Origin: a virus
IMG/VR virus record: IMGVR_UViG_3300001473_000001
Span: 1 to 46,469 of that record
Length of the DNA stretch: 46,469 nt
Strand: one strand, 5' to 3'
Shown: positions 14,114-22,431 of the stretch, piece after piece
Numbering within the stretch: position 1 is the stretch's first letter
Layout of the letters: every line of letters begins with the position of its first letter
Notes under the pieces: model-generated
What the model saw: the letters and a program-made list of their open reading frames with translations, nothing else
What the model was told of the DNA's origin: nothing
The model's database searches: none
Program-made: the position numbers and the translations under genes

Positions 14114-15270
14114 GCCGCTTCCACCTGGGTGACGATGTTGCCATCGGACTCGGTGATCGCGAAGCCCGACGAGACCTCGGGCGTGCCGCCCGTGTTCGAA
14201 ATTACGCCGGGCACGCCATCGAGTGTGAAGTCGATCTGGGTCGCAGCACGCGCAGCGATGCCCCCGGACGTCGGGATGTACTCGGTGGCCTCAGAGCCCT
14301 CCTCGACCTGCATGCCCCAGAGCAGAAAGTCGCCGTTTGCGCGCACGTCCATTCGCGCACTGGTGGAGCCGGCGACAAACGTGAACGTGTATCGATCCCA
14401 GTCGGCGCCAACGGTAAAGTCGGGACTCGCACCGGATGCGGCCGAATTGAAGTCCACCGTCTGCGGCGAGCCGTCCTTGCTCTTCATGTACGCAGAGGCG
14501 GTGTACGTCTGCCCTGATACGACGGTGGCCCCGGTACAACGAGCGCCGAAGATGGACGTCGAGGACTGCACGCGGGCCGCAGTCGTAGTGCCGTCCGGGG
14601 CGACGTCGTCGTTGTTGGTAATCGTGGCCGAGCCGACGCTACCGAACGACTCGGAGTCCTGCTCGAGGTTGGTCGCCGCCGGCGGCACCGACGCACCGAT
14701 GCGCGCAAGAGTCTCGCTCCACGCGTAGGCGTAGACACCCGACAGGAACTTGATGACTTCGTCGCCGCCAGCACCGATCGCGGTCCGCGGTGCGCTCACA
14801 GAGCCGCGCGAGTACGTGTCGACCTCCGCCGGCGCAGACGTCCCCGAGAAGTCCAGGACCGTGGCAACCGGCGGCACAACCGGCGCGGCCGGCGCGGGCT
14901 GAATCCGATTGGTACGGAACTGCAGCGCCTGGAGCTGCGTCACGTCCAATGCTTGGCCGGTCCGCGCATCGTAGACGGTGATGCGCTGAAACAGCCTGTC
15001 ACGCTCCGTAGCGCGCTCGAATTCGACCCGGTCGAGAATCAGCCCGTCGTCGATGAGCCGCTGCAGCGCCCGCATATAGCCGTCCTCGATGCGCTGGACG
15101 TCGGCCTCGGTGACCCGCGGCATCTTCTCAAGCCCGGTGTCGTCGCCCCACCAGCCCTGCGCCTGCGCCAGCTGGGTGTAGACGTCGTTGCGGGCGTCGG
15201 TGGCCTCGACGAAGCCGCCCTCGCCATCGTCGATCCAGTCCTTGGTCTCGGGGTCGATCTCGAAGTTCAT
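14110..15270 (-). CDS. Mu gp46-like baseplate protein with grafted C-terminal carbohydrate-binding-like module
   Basis: 386 residues. The first 120 match the gp46 family (KDWIDDGEGGF, QGWWGDDTGLEKMPRV, YMRALQRLIDDGLI). From about residue 145 a different domain begins (SGTSAPAEVDTYSRGS, YTASAYMKSKDG, LLWGMQVEEGSEATEYIPTS), typical of CBM-like jelly-roll modules in virion proteins. The same module is found at the C-terminus of the gp37-like protein at 22432. The module probably decorates the baseplate and binds glycans; that role is inferred. Confidence 0.75.
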   Translation of the reverse strand: MNFEIDPETKDWIDDGEGGFVEATDARNDVYTQLAQAQGWWGDDTGLEKMPRVTEADVQRIEDGYMRALQRLIDDGLILDRVEFERATERDRLFQRITVYDARTGQALDVTQLQALQFRTNRIQPAPAAPVVPPVATVLDFSGTSAPAEVDTYSRGSVSAPRTAIGAGGDEVIKFLSGVYAYAWSETLARIGASVPPAATNLEQDSESFGSVGSATITNNDDVAPDGTTTAARVQSSTSIFGARCTGATVVSGQTYTASAYMKSKDGSPQTVDFNSAASGASPDFTVGADWDRYTFTFVAGSTSARMDVRANGDFLLWGMQVEEGSEATEYIPTSGGIAARAATQIDFTLDGVPGVISNTGGTPEVSSGFAITESDGNIVTQVEAA

Positions 15271-15274
15271 CGGG

Positions 15275-15880
15275 CTACTCGGTGAGCGTCGTCTGCGAGA
15301 TGGCGGCCGCCGCGGCGGTCTTGAAGGCGTTGAGCGCCGCGGTGAACGTCGACTTCGCCAGCGGCGCGGCTGCCGTCGCCTGCGCGAACGCGTCGAGGGC
15401 CGTCAAGAACACCTGCTCCGAGGTGTTGCGCTCGGTCCCCTTGATGACACCGTTCGTCGCGGTGTCCCCGCCGTTCCTGATCTGTCGCCCCGCGGCCGGA
15501 CTCAGGTCGATGTGACCGTCCTTCGTGAGCTTCACGGACGCCCCGGCCTTGTTGAAGATCGCCGTCTCCCCCGCCTCGAGGTTGATACGGATGTCCTCGT
15601 CCCGCAGCCCGACGATCGCGAAGTGCTCCTCGCCCAGGCGCACGAGAATGGCCTCGGCCTCGGTGTCCCCGCTGGGCCGGCTGGCGAAGCCAATACCCTG
15701 AAAGGCCGGCACCTTGAAGGGCGGCTCGCTGTCGTCGCCGTCGCCCCTATCGAAGCCGGCCACCTGCCACAGGCCCCCGGAGCTCAGCGTCACCGCCACA
15801 CGCCGGGCAGCGTTCGCGATCATCCGCGGTACCTTGCCGGCCCGGTTTCGATGCTCTCGTCGCGTGAAGCCAAAGCTCAC
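15275..15880 (-). CDS. Baseplate spike/hub protein (Mu gp45-like)
   Basis: 201 residues from GTG 15880 (GTGA overlap with P). It has the gp45 pattern: an N-terminal RRVAVTLSSGGLWQVAGFD region, then GETAIFNKAGASVKLTKDGHI, the OB/beta-prism segment of tail spikes, and a helical Ala-rich C-terminus. It would form the membrane-puncturing tip under the hub protein. Confidence 0.75.
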   Translation of the reverse strand: MSFGFTRREHRNRAGKVPRMIANAARRVAVTLSSGGLWQVAGFDRGDGDDSEPPFKVPAFQGIGFASRPSGDTEAEAILVRLGEEHFAIVGLRDEDIRINLEAGETAIFNKAGASVKLTKDGHIDLSPAAGRQIRNGGDTATNGVIKGTERNTSEQVFLTALDAFAQATAAAPLAKSTFTAALNAFKTAAAAAISQTTLTE

Positions 15881-16986
15881 GCGATGAAAATCGTGTCGGT
15901 TGGCGCGAGCGTCAAAGTCGTGAGGCCGTTCGTGCCCCGGCCACCGCTGAGTTGCACGGCGGCGACGATTAGCCTTTCGTTGATGTCGAGCGCCTCGTCG
16001 TAGTACTCGGCGATCGTCTCCGGCGCGAACAGGGCCGCCTCGGCGTTCTCAACAAGCCGTTGTGAGTGCCCCATCGTCTCGATGCTCACCTGCAGCCGGG
16101 ACGACCGGCGCTCGTCCCGCTCGGCCTCGGCGCGCTCCTGGGCGTCCGCCTGATTCCGCAGGTCGCTGTGTGGGACGATCAGCACCTTGCTGCGCAGAAA
16201 CCCGTCGTCATCGGCCGTCGCCCGGTACCGGGTCACGCTGCGCCCGTAGTTCGCCCCGTCACCGCTGCCCGCCCCGACGACGATAATCTGGCTGAAACGC
16301 TCGCCGACGCTCTCGCGATAGTCCACGCCGATCACGTTGGCGCGGTTCGCGAACTCCGACGTCGGCGACGCCGGCAGGGTGAAGCGATACTGCGGGTCCT
16401 GCTGGACGTTCGGTTGGCCGACGATGAGCTCGCGCCCGTCGGCCGACTCCCAGGCCGTGAGCTTGGCGCGGCGCAGGAAGCGCTGCAGCACCGCCTGGCG
16501 AGTCTCCCCCGGCTCGACCTTGAGCGACGTCTCGTTGCGGCGGGCGAAGATTGGCGCCCTCGCCCGGGCCTTCGCCGAGCGGCGCCCGCGGATCAGGTCT
16601 CGGTTTCGGGTGCCGTCCAGCGTGATAGTCGTGAACCAGGGGTCGCAGACCTTTCGGCAGAACGTCTCGAGGTCGAGGCCGTCCAGCCGCATCAGCGGGC
16701 AGCTCTCGTCAATGAGCCGTCCCATCTTCGAGCGGCCGACGATCGAAATCGTCTGCTCTCCGCGGCGCGCGACCCGGCCTCGATCGTCGATGTAGCCGCG
16801 AATCAGCGGCGAGTTGCCGAGCATGATCTGCACCTCGGCGTCCAGCCGGCACAAATCCCACAGGCGCCGCGTCGGCGGACCTAGGCTCAGCGAGAACTCG
16901 TCGGCGACCAGGCCCAGCGACAGCCGGATGTCGTAGCTCTGCCAGTTGACGATGCTCTCGCCGTTTACGATGACGCGCGCTTCCAT
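15877..16986 (-). CDS. Baseplate hub protein (Mu gpP/gp44-like)
   Basis: 369 residues, ATG 16986. It begins with a beta-rich NGESIVNWQSYDIRLSLGLV segment, followed by DRGRVARRGEQTISIVGRSK and LDLETFCRKVCDPW, all as expected of the T4 gp27-like hub family of Mu (gp44/P). Adjacent N and gp45 genes fix the identity. The protein joins the tail tube to the baseplate. Confidence 0.8.
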   Translation of the reverse strand: MEARVIVNGESIVNWQSYDIRLSLGLVADEFSLSLGPPTRRLWDLCRLDAEVQIMLGNSPLIRGYIDDRGRVARRGEQTISIVGRSKMGRLIDESCPLMRLDGLDLETFCRKVCDPWFTTITLDGTRNRDLIRGRRSAKARARAPIFARRNETSLKVEPGETRQAVLQRFLRRAKLTAWESADGRELIVGQPNVQQDPQYRFTLPASPTSEFANRANVIGVDYRESVGERFSQIIVVGAGSGDGANYGRSVTRYRATADDDGFLRSKVLIVPHSDLRNQADAQERAEAERDERRSSRLQVSIETMGHSQRLVENAEAALFAPETIAEYYDEALDINERLIVAAVQLSGGRGTNGLTTLTLAPTDTIFIA

Positions 16987-17001
16987 AGGCGCCCGGGCCG
17001 G

Positions 17002-17910
17002 CTAGGCCTCCTCGACGACCAGCACGGCGCCCTCGGGGACACGCAGCGGGTCTTTGATCGTGTTCTGGGCCAACACCTGCTCGTAGCGCTCCTCGGCGTT
17101 CTCACTGCCGTAGAGCGTCTGCACGACGACGTAGACGGGCATCGCCCGCGGCACGACCCATTGCACCAGCCGCGGCGCGTTCGACAGCAGCCGCGACGCC
17201 GCGTCGGTCACGTTCACCTGCAGCCGGTTGAACGCCAACATGATCGGCGACGCGTCGACGTCGGTGGCCAGGGCCAAGCGCGTCGACTCCGTTTCGATCT
17301 GGGTCGCCAGGCGGTTCACCTCGAGCGTGAGGTCGCGCTGCCGGCGTATGGCCTGCGACTCCCACGACTCGACCAGGGCCACAGCATCGGCCCCAACTGA
17401 ACTGGACTCGCCGCGGGCCGCCAGGGCGCTGTCGAGCTCGGCCGCGGTGATGGCCACTTGGTCGATCGACTCCTGAACCGAGACGCGCTGCCCGACTTCG
17501 AAGGCGGCGGGGTCGGGCTCATGCTCGATCCACTCGACGGAAACGGTCACGACGCCCCGCTGCCCGCCACTCGCCCCGAACCGGATCGGGCCCGGCTTAG
17601 CGATGAACGCCCCTGAGATGGGGTGCACGACCGAGCGAGGCTGGCCATCGAGCAGGCGGATGAAGTCCTGCAGGCGATTCAGGTGGGTGTCATCGGGGCC
17701 GCGGTCGCCGATGCCCTCGACGAAGAAGATCTGCCACGCCGACCGACGAGGCCCCTGGCCGTCGTCGGCGACGAAGCCGCCGTTTCGATTGACGAACTCG
17801 TGCACCGTCTGCGAGCGCGACAGGTCGTCGTCGAAGTCCAGCAGCAGCACCACGAAGCCGTCGACCGAAGCCTCGAAGAGCTGGTCGGTCCACTCGTCGC
17901 GGTCGCTCAT
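17002..17910 (-). CDS. Mu gpN-like DNA circularisation/tail protein
   Basis: 302 residues; the N-terminal domain (about 15-140) matches the DNA circularisation N-terminal family (VDGFVVLLLDFDDDLSRSQT, HEFVNRNGG). The C-terminus ends with a LysM-like segment (LYGSENAEERYEQVLAQNTI, then PEGAVLVV), as seen in many tail initiation proteins. ATG 17910 overlaps the tape measure stop (ATGA). In Mu-like phages N acts in baseplate assembly. Confidence 0.78.
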   Translation of the reverse strand: MSDRDEWTDQLFEASVDGFVVLLLDFDDDLSRSQTVHEFVNRNGGFVADDGQGPRRSAWQIFFVEGIGDRGPDDTHLNRLQDFIRLLDGQPRSVVHPISGAFIAKPGPIRFGASGGQRGVVTVSVEWIEHEPDPAAFEVGQRVSVQESIDQVAITAAELDSALAARGESSSVGADAVALVESWESQAIRRQRDLTLEVNRLATQIETESTRLALATDVDASPIMLAFNRLQVNVTDAASRLLSNAPRLVQWVVPRAMPVYVVVQTLYGSENAEERYEQVLAQNTIKDPLRVPEGAVLVVEEA

Positions 17911-19655
17911 TCGCTACCACCTCGGCGCGCGTCGCGGTTCTGTCGGGTCTCGACGTGGGCCCCCATATCCTGATCGAAGCGGAACGTGTGCTCGACGCGA
18001 ACTGGCGGCGGAATCATCGAGCCACCGGCCGGGAACCGCTGGAGCCCAGGGGGCAAGCCAACAGCTTCGCCAACGCCGGTCTCGCGGGGCGTAGCGATGA
18101 CCTCGTCGGTACGCCGCCGTCGAGTCGCTTCGGAGGGAGTCTCCCTGCCTGCGACTCGCCGGGCATTTCGAAATGCACTCCGAAAGTTCTTCTCGGCCAG
18201 TGTCGCAGCGGCTCCCGACGGGTCCGCGAAGTTGTTTCTAACGAACCGGCGAAGCTGCCCGTCTTGAACGTTGCCTCGCTCGTCGACGATCCCGTGCCGT
18301 TTTGCCTCACGCAGAAACTCACGTGCCGACCGAATGTCGCGTTCGTCGACGTCTCCAGCCGCGAGACGCGCTGCTGCGTCGGCAGGGTTACCCCCAGGAC
18401 TGAACCCGAAGCGCTTGCCGCTCTCTCGCAGCCCAACCCCTTGGATCTGGTGACCGTCGCTCGGACTCGTTATCCGGTCCCATGCGAACCCGACGTTGTC
18501 GATGGCGTCGTTCATCAGCTCGAGCACCTTGAGGCTGCGCTCGAGAGCCTTCGCGAAAGTCTGAATGCGCTCTGGCGTGAAGACCTCCGCCATTGTGGAC
18601 TTCAGCACGGCGAGAGTTTTCTCCATCTTCCCCGCGGCCGACTCGTCGTAGATCGCCGAGTCCTTCGCTACGTCGTCGGCTTTCCGGGCGGCCTCCGCGA
18701 TGCTGTCCCACTCGGGCCGGAACTTCGCGAGCTCGCTGAACGCACGCACGGCTTCGTTGCGCCCGAACGCCTTGATGAGCCGCGTGGGGTCGGTCGCCAG
18801 CTTCGAGGTCGCGATGTCGTCGATGATGTCGCGGAAGTTGCGGAGCTGCTTCGTCCCGTCCGCGTTGCGCTCGAAGATGTTGACGCCCGCGCTCTTGAAC
18901 TTGCCGGCGTTCTTGATCAGCGCGGTGAAGATCGAGTTCAGGCCAGTGGCCGCCTCCGCCGGGCCCGCGAAGCCAGACTGCACGACCTGGAACGCTCCGG
19001 AAAGCTGCGCCAGGCCGTCGGCCCCTGTGGTGCCGAACTTGGCAAACTGCGGGGCGATGGTCGTGAGCAGCGAGGCCATCTCCTTGAGCTCGACCGAGCC
19101 CGCTTTGCCGGCGGACAGGATGATGGAGAAGGCCTTCTCGAACTTCGCCGGATCCATGATGTCGAAGTTCTTCTGCAGCGAGAACGCGACGCGGGCCAGG
19201 TCGCCGGTCGCGGCGCCGGATGCGCGGGCCGTCTTGGCGAACGTGTCGAGCAGCTGTTCGGCGGTCGCCATGTCTCCGGTGAGCGAGACGAAGCGCTGCG
19301 ACACGTCGAGCAGCTCTTCGCGGGCGATACCGCTCGAGCGAGCGACCTCGTCGATACGGTCCCGGAATGCGGCCATCTGCTTCGGGGTGCGGCCGGCCTG
19401 AATCTGCAGACGCGTGAGCGTCTTCTCGAACTTGAAAACGTCCGCCGCTGCCAGCCCCAGGGCGGCCGTCGTGCCGACGCCCAGGAAACTCAGCGCGCGC
19501 CGCGCACCAGCGCCGGCGCGCGAGACGGACCGCATGTCCTTCTTCACGTCCCGACCGAACAGGCGGAACTTGCGCCGGGCCTTCCGCAGGTCCGGGTCAA
19601 GTCGGCGCGACGATGCGCCGATCTCGGCTTCTGCTCGCCGCCTACCGCGGGGCAT
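17907..19655 (-). CDS. Tape measure protein
   Basis: 582 residues, ATG 19655, directly after the frameshifted chaperone. An N-terminal charged helix precedes a hydrophobic stretch (ALSFLGVGTTAALGLAAADV) and the phage_TMP core (FEKTLTRLQIQAG, LLDVSQRFVSLTG, LQKNFDIMDPAKFEKAFSII), then a long helical body. At about 1.5 angstrom per residue this predicts a tail near 85-90 nm. The C-terminal 70 residues are Arg-rich and probably exposed or processed. Confidence 0.88.
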   Translation of the reverse strand: MPRGRRRAEAEIGASSRRLDPDLRKARRKFRLFGRDVKKDMRSVSRAGAGARRALSFLGVGTTAALGLAAADVFKFEKTLTRLQIQAGRTPKQMAAFRDRIDEVARSSGIAREELLDVSQRFVSLTGDMATAEQLLDTFAKTARASGAATGDLARVAFSLQKNFDIMDPAKFEKAFSIILSAGKAGSVELKEMASLLTTIAPQFAKFGTTGADGLAQLSGAFQVVQSGFAGPAEAATGLNSIFTALIKNAGKFKSAGVNIFERNADGTKQLRNFRDIIDDIATSKLATDPTRLIKAFGRNEAVRAFSELAKFRPEWDSIAEAARKADDVAKDSAIYDESAAGKMEKTLAVLKSTMAEVFTPERIQTFAKALERSLKVLELMNDAIDNVGFAWDRITSPSDGHQIQGVGLRESGKRFGFSPGGNPADAAARLAAGDVDERDIRSAREFLREAKRHGIVDERGNVQDGQLRRFVRNNFADPSGAAATLAEKNFRSAFRNARRVAGRETPSEATRRRRTDEVIATPRETGVGEAVGLPPGLQRFPAGGSMIPPPVRVEHTFRFDQDMGAHVETRQNRDARRGGSE

Positions 19656-20299
19656 CTACTTCTTCCCCCGGGACCGCCGTAGCGGGCTCTTGCGCGGCGC
19701 AGCCCGCTCTACGAACTTGAGCCCGTCCTCGTCACCGCGCAGCCACGAGAACGCTAGGACCTGGCCGTTGGTGAGCTCCACGGCTGGCCGTCCATAGTAC
19801 GCAGAAAGTTCCACAGCAAAGCGGACCCGAAACTGAGCCCAGTCCGCGTGTCGTTTTTTTTTAAGGCGGCGACCAGCGCATCCCGCTCGTCCGACGACAA
19901 GCCGTGCAGATCCGGGTTCACGAACTCCTCGAGATCCATGTAGCCCGTAATGAGCATGTCCCGCTCCTCGAAGCTCAGGAACTCGCGCAGCTCGTCGACG
20001 TCGCGGGCCAGTGGTTTCTCGGGTCGCTCCGGGTCGCGCATGGCGCGCCAGAGAATCTGCCAAGACGTCTCGTCCTCGAGATAGCTCTGGCCGGGTACGA
20101 CGACCGGGATGCGTCGTTGCTCGAGATACTCGTGCGCCGCCTGCACGGCCTCCGCCCGCTCGTTCTCCGTCACGACCCTCCACAGGAAATCCACGGCAGC
20201 CGCGCCGAGCGCTTCGTTGGCCGGGATCTGGCCCGGGCGGGTGTATCGCTTGCCGGCGCGCATGGCGCGCAGGCGCGACTCTGTCTCCTTGACGGCCAC
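19656..20299 (-). CDS. Tail assembly chaperone, -1 frameshift fusion product (G-T type)
   Basis: Predicted extended product of the chaperone gene. Translation begins at 20299 and slips -1 on the nine-A run (19854-19862), continuing in the frame KKKRHADWAQFRVRFAVELS to a stop at 19656-19658. This is one base before the tape measure start codon. The extension has no start of its own and fills the space up to the tape measure gene exactly as lambda GT does. Confidence 0.75.
19754..20299 (-). CDS. Tail assembly chaperone, short form (G type)
   Basis: 181-residue unshifted product of the chaperone gene, mostly helical and acidic in the C-terminal part (LREFLSFEERDMLITGYMDL). It lies between the tube and tape measure genes, the standard chaperone position. 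After the A run the zero frame continues for 33 residues (NDTRTGLSFGSALLW...). The chaperone would coat the tape measure protein before tube polymerisation and is not expected in the virion. Confidence 0.78.
   Translation of the reverse strand: MAVKETESRLRAMRAGKRYTRPGQIPANEALGAAAVDFLWRVVTENERAEAVQAAHEYLEQRRIPVVVPGQSYLEDETSWQILWRAMRDPERPEKPLARDVDELREFLSFEERDMLITGYMDLEEFVNPDLHGLSSDERDALVAALKKNDTRTGLSFGSALLWNFLRTMDGQPWSSPTARS
19854..19862 (-). other. Programmed -1 frameshift slippery run (A9)
   Basis: On the minus strand the message reads GCC GCC TTA AAA AAA AAC: TT followed by nine A, then C. Slippage of -1 on AAA AAA joins the chaperone frame to the frame that reaches 19656. Long A runs are very rare in this GC-rich genome, supporting selection. 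Confidence 0.75.
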
Positions 20300-20304
20300 G
20301 GTCG

Positions 20305-20688
20305 CTAGCCGGCCTCGGGCTCGTGCTCGGCGGCAAAGAAGGTGATCTGGTCGCTCGCCTGGTCGCCCGCGGCCCGGCTGCGGCTGATGCCGAGCACGCG
20401 GAAGCCGCGCAGCTGCCAGCGCTCGCCGTCCTCGCCGTCTTCGTAGACGACCGTGACGATCTTGCGCGTGCGGTGCAGCGCGTGCCAGTCGTACTCGCGC
20501 GGCGCCCCCACTTTGGTGGTGAGCGTGCCGCCGATCGCCCGGTTGCCCGGCGTGGTCCCGAGGGCGCGCCGGGCGGTGGTCATGGTGTTGACCGGCTCGG
20601 CGCCCGACTGCTCGTCGGTGATCTCGAGCGACATCGGATGGTCGAGCAGCTGCCCATCCACCTCGAGATATGCGTTGTCTACGAACAT
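20305..20688 (-). CDS. Tail tube protein (Mu gpM-like)
   Basis: 127 residues, ATG 20688 with GGAGG seven bases upstream. A beta-rich sequence (NAYLEVDGQLLDHPMSLEI, then RALGTTPGNRAIGGTLTTKV and RKIVTVVYEDG) fits a small tube monomer, and the gene follows the sheath gene immediately, as in Mu. Confidence 0.78.
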   Translation of the reverse strand: MFVDNAYLEVDGQLLDHPMSLEITDEQSGAEPVNTMTTARRALGTTPGNRAIGGTLTTKVGAPREYDWHALHRTRKIVTVVYEDGEDGERWQLRGFRVLGISRSRAAGDQASDQITFFAAEHEPEAG

Positions 20689-20703
20689 TCGAAAGCCTCC
20701 GGG

Positions 20704-22143
20704 CTAGCGCAGAAGGTTGATGAGGTTGGAGATCTGGTTCAGCGGCCTCACCGGGCTCAGGGGCAACGCGGTGTTGTAGCGGCTGCTCACGACGCTATCG
20801 ACCCCGACGACGAGTTCGTCGATGTACAGGTCGACATCCTTGAGGTCGCCCTCGTTCTCCAGCTGCTTGAGCGTCGAGTAGGACACCGACCAGAGCGCCT
20901 TCTCTGTGCTCGGGTCGATGACAGCCCGCGGAAAGGCCAGCGCCTGGGCGACGTCGACTCGGCGCGCCGCCTTGACCATGATGGCCGAGACGCTCAGGTC
21001 GAGCAGCTCGTAGAAAGGCACGCTGTTGAACGTGACCATGGTGGTGCAGGCGCGAACGATCTTGGCCCGCGTGCCGTTGTCGTTGACGCTGAGCATGAAG
21101 AGACCGCCAGCGATACCGGTTTCGATCTCCGCGTCGCTCGGGACGTCGGCTGGGTCCGGCAGGTACAGCGACGGCAGCTCCACGTCGTTCCAGGGCAACT
21201 TGACGTCGTCCTCTCCGCCCAGGGCGCCAGCGACGTACGCTGCGATTTCCCCGCAGGTATTGCGGAACCCCTCCGCCGAGATGACGATCTGCTTGTAGTC
21301 GTCCGCGGCGGTGGCGAGCACCTGCCCCGCCGCGAGGGTGCCGCGCTCCGCGACGATGGAGTGCCGCCAACGCTTGGTGCCGGCATTCCAGGCCGACGCG
21401 TGGTGAGCGGCCAGATCCGCGATGTCGGCGCTCTGGTGGTTGGCCAGAACGACGAAGTTGTAGTCACGGTCGAGCAACGAATCGAGAGCGTTCGTGGCGT
21501 CGACCGTACCGGCGCCCGCCGTCTCCTCGGTCGTGGTCACCGAGCCCAGACCGGCGACTGTCTGCAGGATCTCGAACTCGGCGTCGGCCGGATTCACCCC
21601 CGCATGCGGAGCGGTGTAGTCAACCTCGTTGACGTTCGTGCCGTCGAGAGCGGCCGTGAACGGCAGGTTCGGCGCCTCCTCGTTCGACGCGTCCCGGAGC
21701 TTGATGGCCACTGCGTCCTGGTCGTCGCCGACGACGACGGCCGCCCGGATGATTCGGCCGGCAATCTTGACGATCAGCTCTTCCGATTCGGTGGCCGTGC
21801 CGGCGCCGATGGCGATCGTTTGAACGCGAGCCGCCCCCGCCCCCGGGGCTGCGATCGGGCAGACGAAGATGCGCGGGCGCTTGCCGTAGTCGCGCGCGCC
21901 CAGCATGGCCCAGCGGGCCATCAAAGCGAGCTCGGAGCCGCTGCCGCAACCGGTGTCTGCGCCAGCCTCGTCGAACACCTCGCTCGGCTGCTCGACAGGG
22001 AACGTGCCCGACGCCGACTTGATGCCGACGAGCACGATAGCCCGGTCGCCGTCGCCGCCACCGCGGGCCGCGTTCGCGACATTGAACTTCTGATAGCGGC
22101 CCGGCTTGCGGACCGAGGACGAGAGACCCGTTTCGATCGTCAT
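20704..22143 (-). CDS. Contractile tail sheath protein (Mu gpL-like)
   Basis: 479 residues, ATG 22143 with GAGGAG upstream. It begins MTIETGLSSSVRKPGRYQKF, the Mu gpL start style, with domains ending in a conserved C-terminal fold (PVRPLNQISNLINLLR). It proves a contractile (myovirus) tail. The N-terminal 90 residues include an AIVLVGIKSASGTFPVEQ strand pair typical of the family. Confidence 0.85.
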   Translation of the reverse strand: MTIETGLSSSVRKPGRYQKFNVANAARGGGDGDRAIVLVGIKSASGTFPVEQPSEVFDEAGADTGCGSGSELALMARWAMLGARDYGKRPRIFVCPIAAPGAGAARVQTIAIGAGTATESEELIVKIAGRIIRAAVVVGDDQDAVAIKLRDASNEEAPNLPFTAALDGTNVNEVDYTAPHAGVNPADAEFEILQTVAGLGSVTTTEETAGAGTVDATNALDSLLDRDYNFVVLANHQSADIADLAAHHASAWNAGTKRWRHSIVAERGTLAAGQVLATAADDYKQIVISAEGFRNTCGEIAAYVAGALGGEDDVKLPWNDVELPSLYLPDPADVPSDAEIETGIAGGLFMLSVNDNGTRAKIVRACTTMVTFNSVPFYELLDLSVSAIMVKAARRVDVAQALAFPRAVIDPSTEKALWSVSYSTLKQLENEGDLKDVDLYIDELVVGVDSVVSSRYNTALPLSPVRPLNQISNLINLLR

Positions 22144-22146
22144 CGG

Positions 22147-22416
22147 TTACTCCTCTTTCTTCGTCGGCGCCGGGGCCGGGGTCGATTTCGCGGACTTCGC
22201 AGGCGCCGGCGCGACCTTCACCAGGTCGCCCTTGCGCAGCCGACCCCGGTAGTAGCGCGCGTCGGGGTGGTACTTCACCGGCACCTTCACCGGCACGTCG
22301 TGGTAGATGCACGAGCGATCGCGCCCGTCGGGCGTCGGAGCCACAGAGGTCCGCCGCATCGGGCAAGGCTGTGCCTCCGACTTGGCGACGACGGTTTCGT
22401 AGACAGTTTCGGGCAT
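22147..22416 (-). CDS. Mu gp38/DUF2635-like small tail protein
   Basis: 89 residues, basic, with a central KYHPDARYYRGRLRKGDLVK segment matching the small DUF2635 pattern (a short protein ending in a GDL-v element). It lies just upstream of the sheath gene, as in Mu. The Ala/Pro/Lys-rich tail is low complexity. The gene starts with ATG 22416. Confidence 0.65.
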   Translation of the reverse strand: MPETVYETVVAKSEAQPCPMRRTSVAPTPDGRDRSCIYHDVPVKVPVKYHPDARYYRGRLRKGDLVKVAPAPAKSAKSTPAPAPTKKEE

Positions 22417-22431
22417 TCGTTCCTCGCTTTC

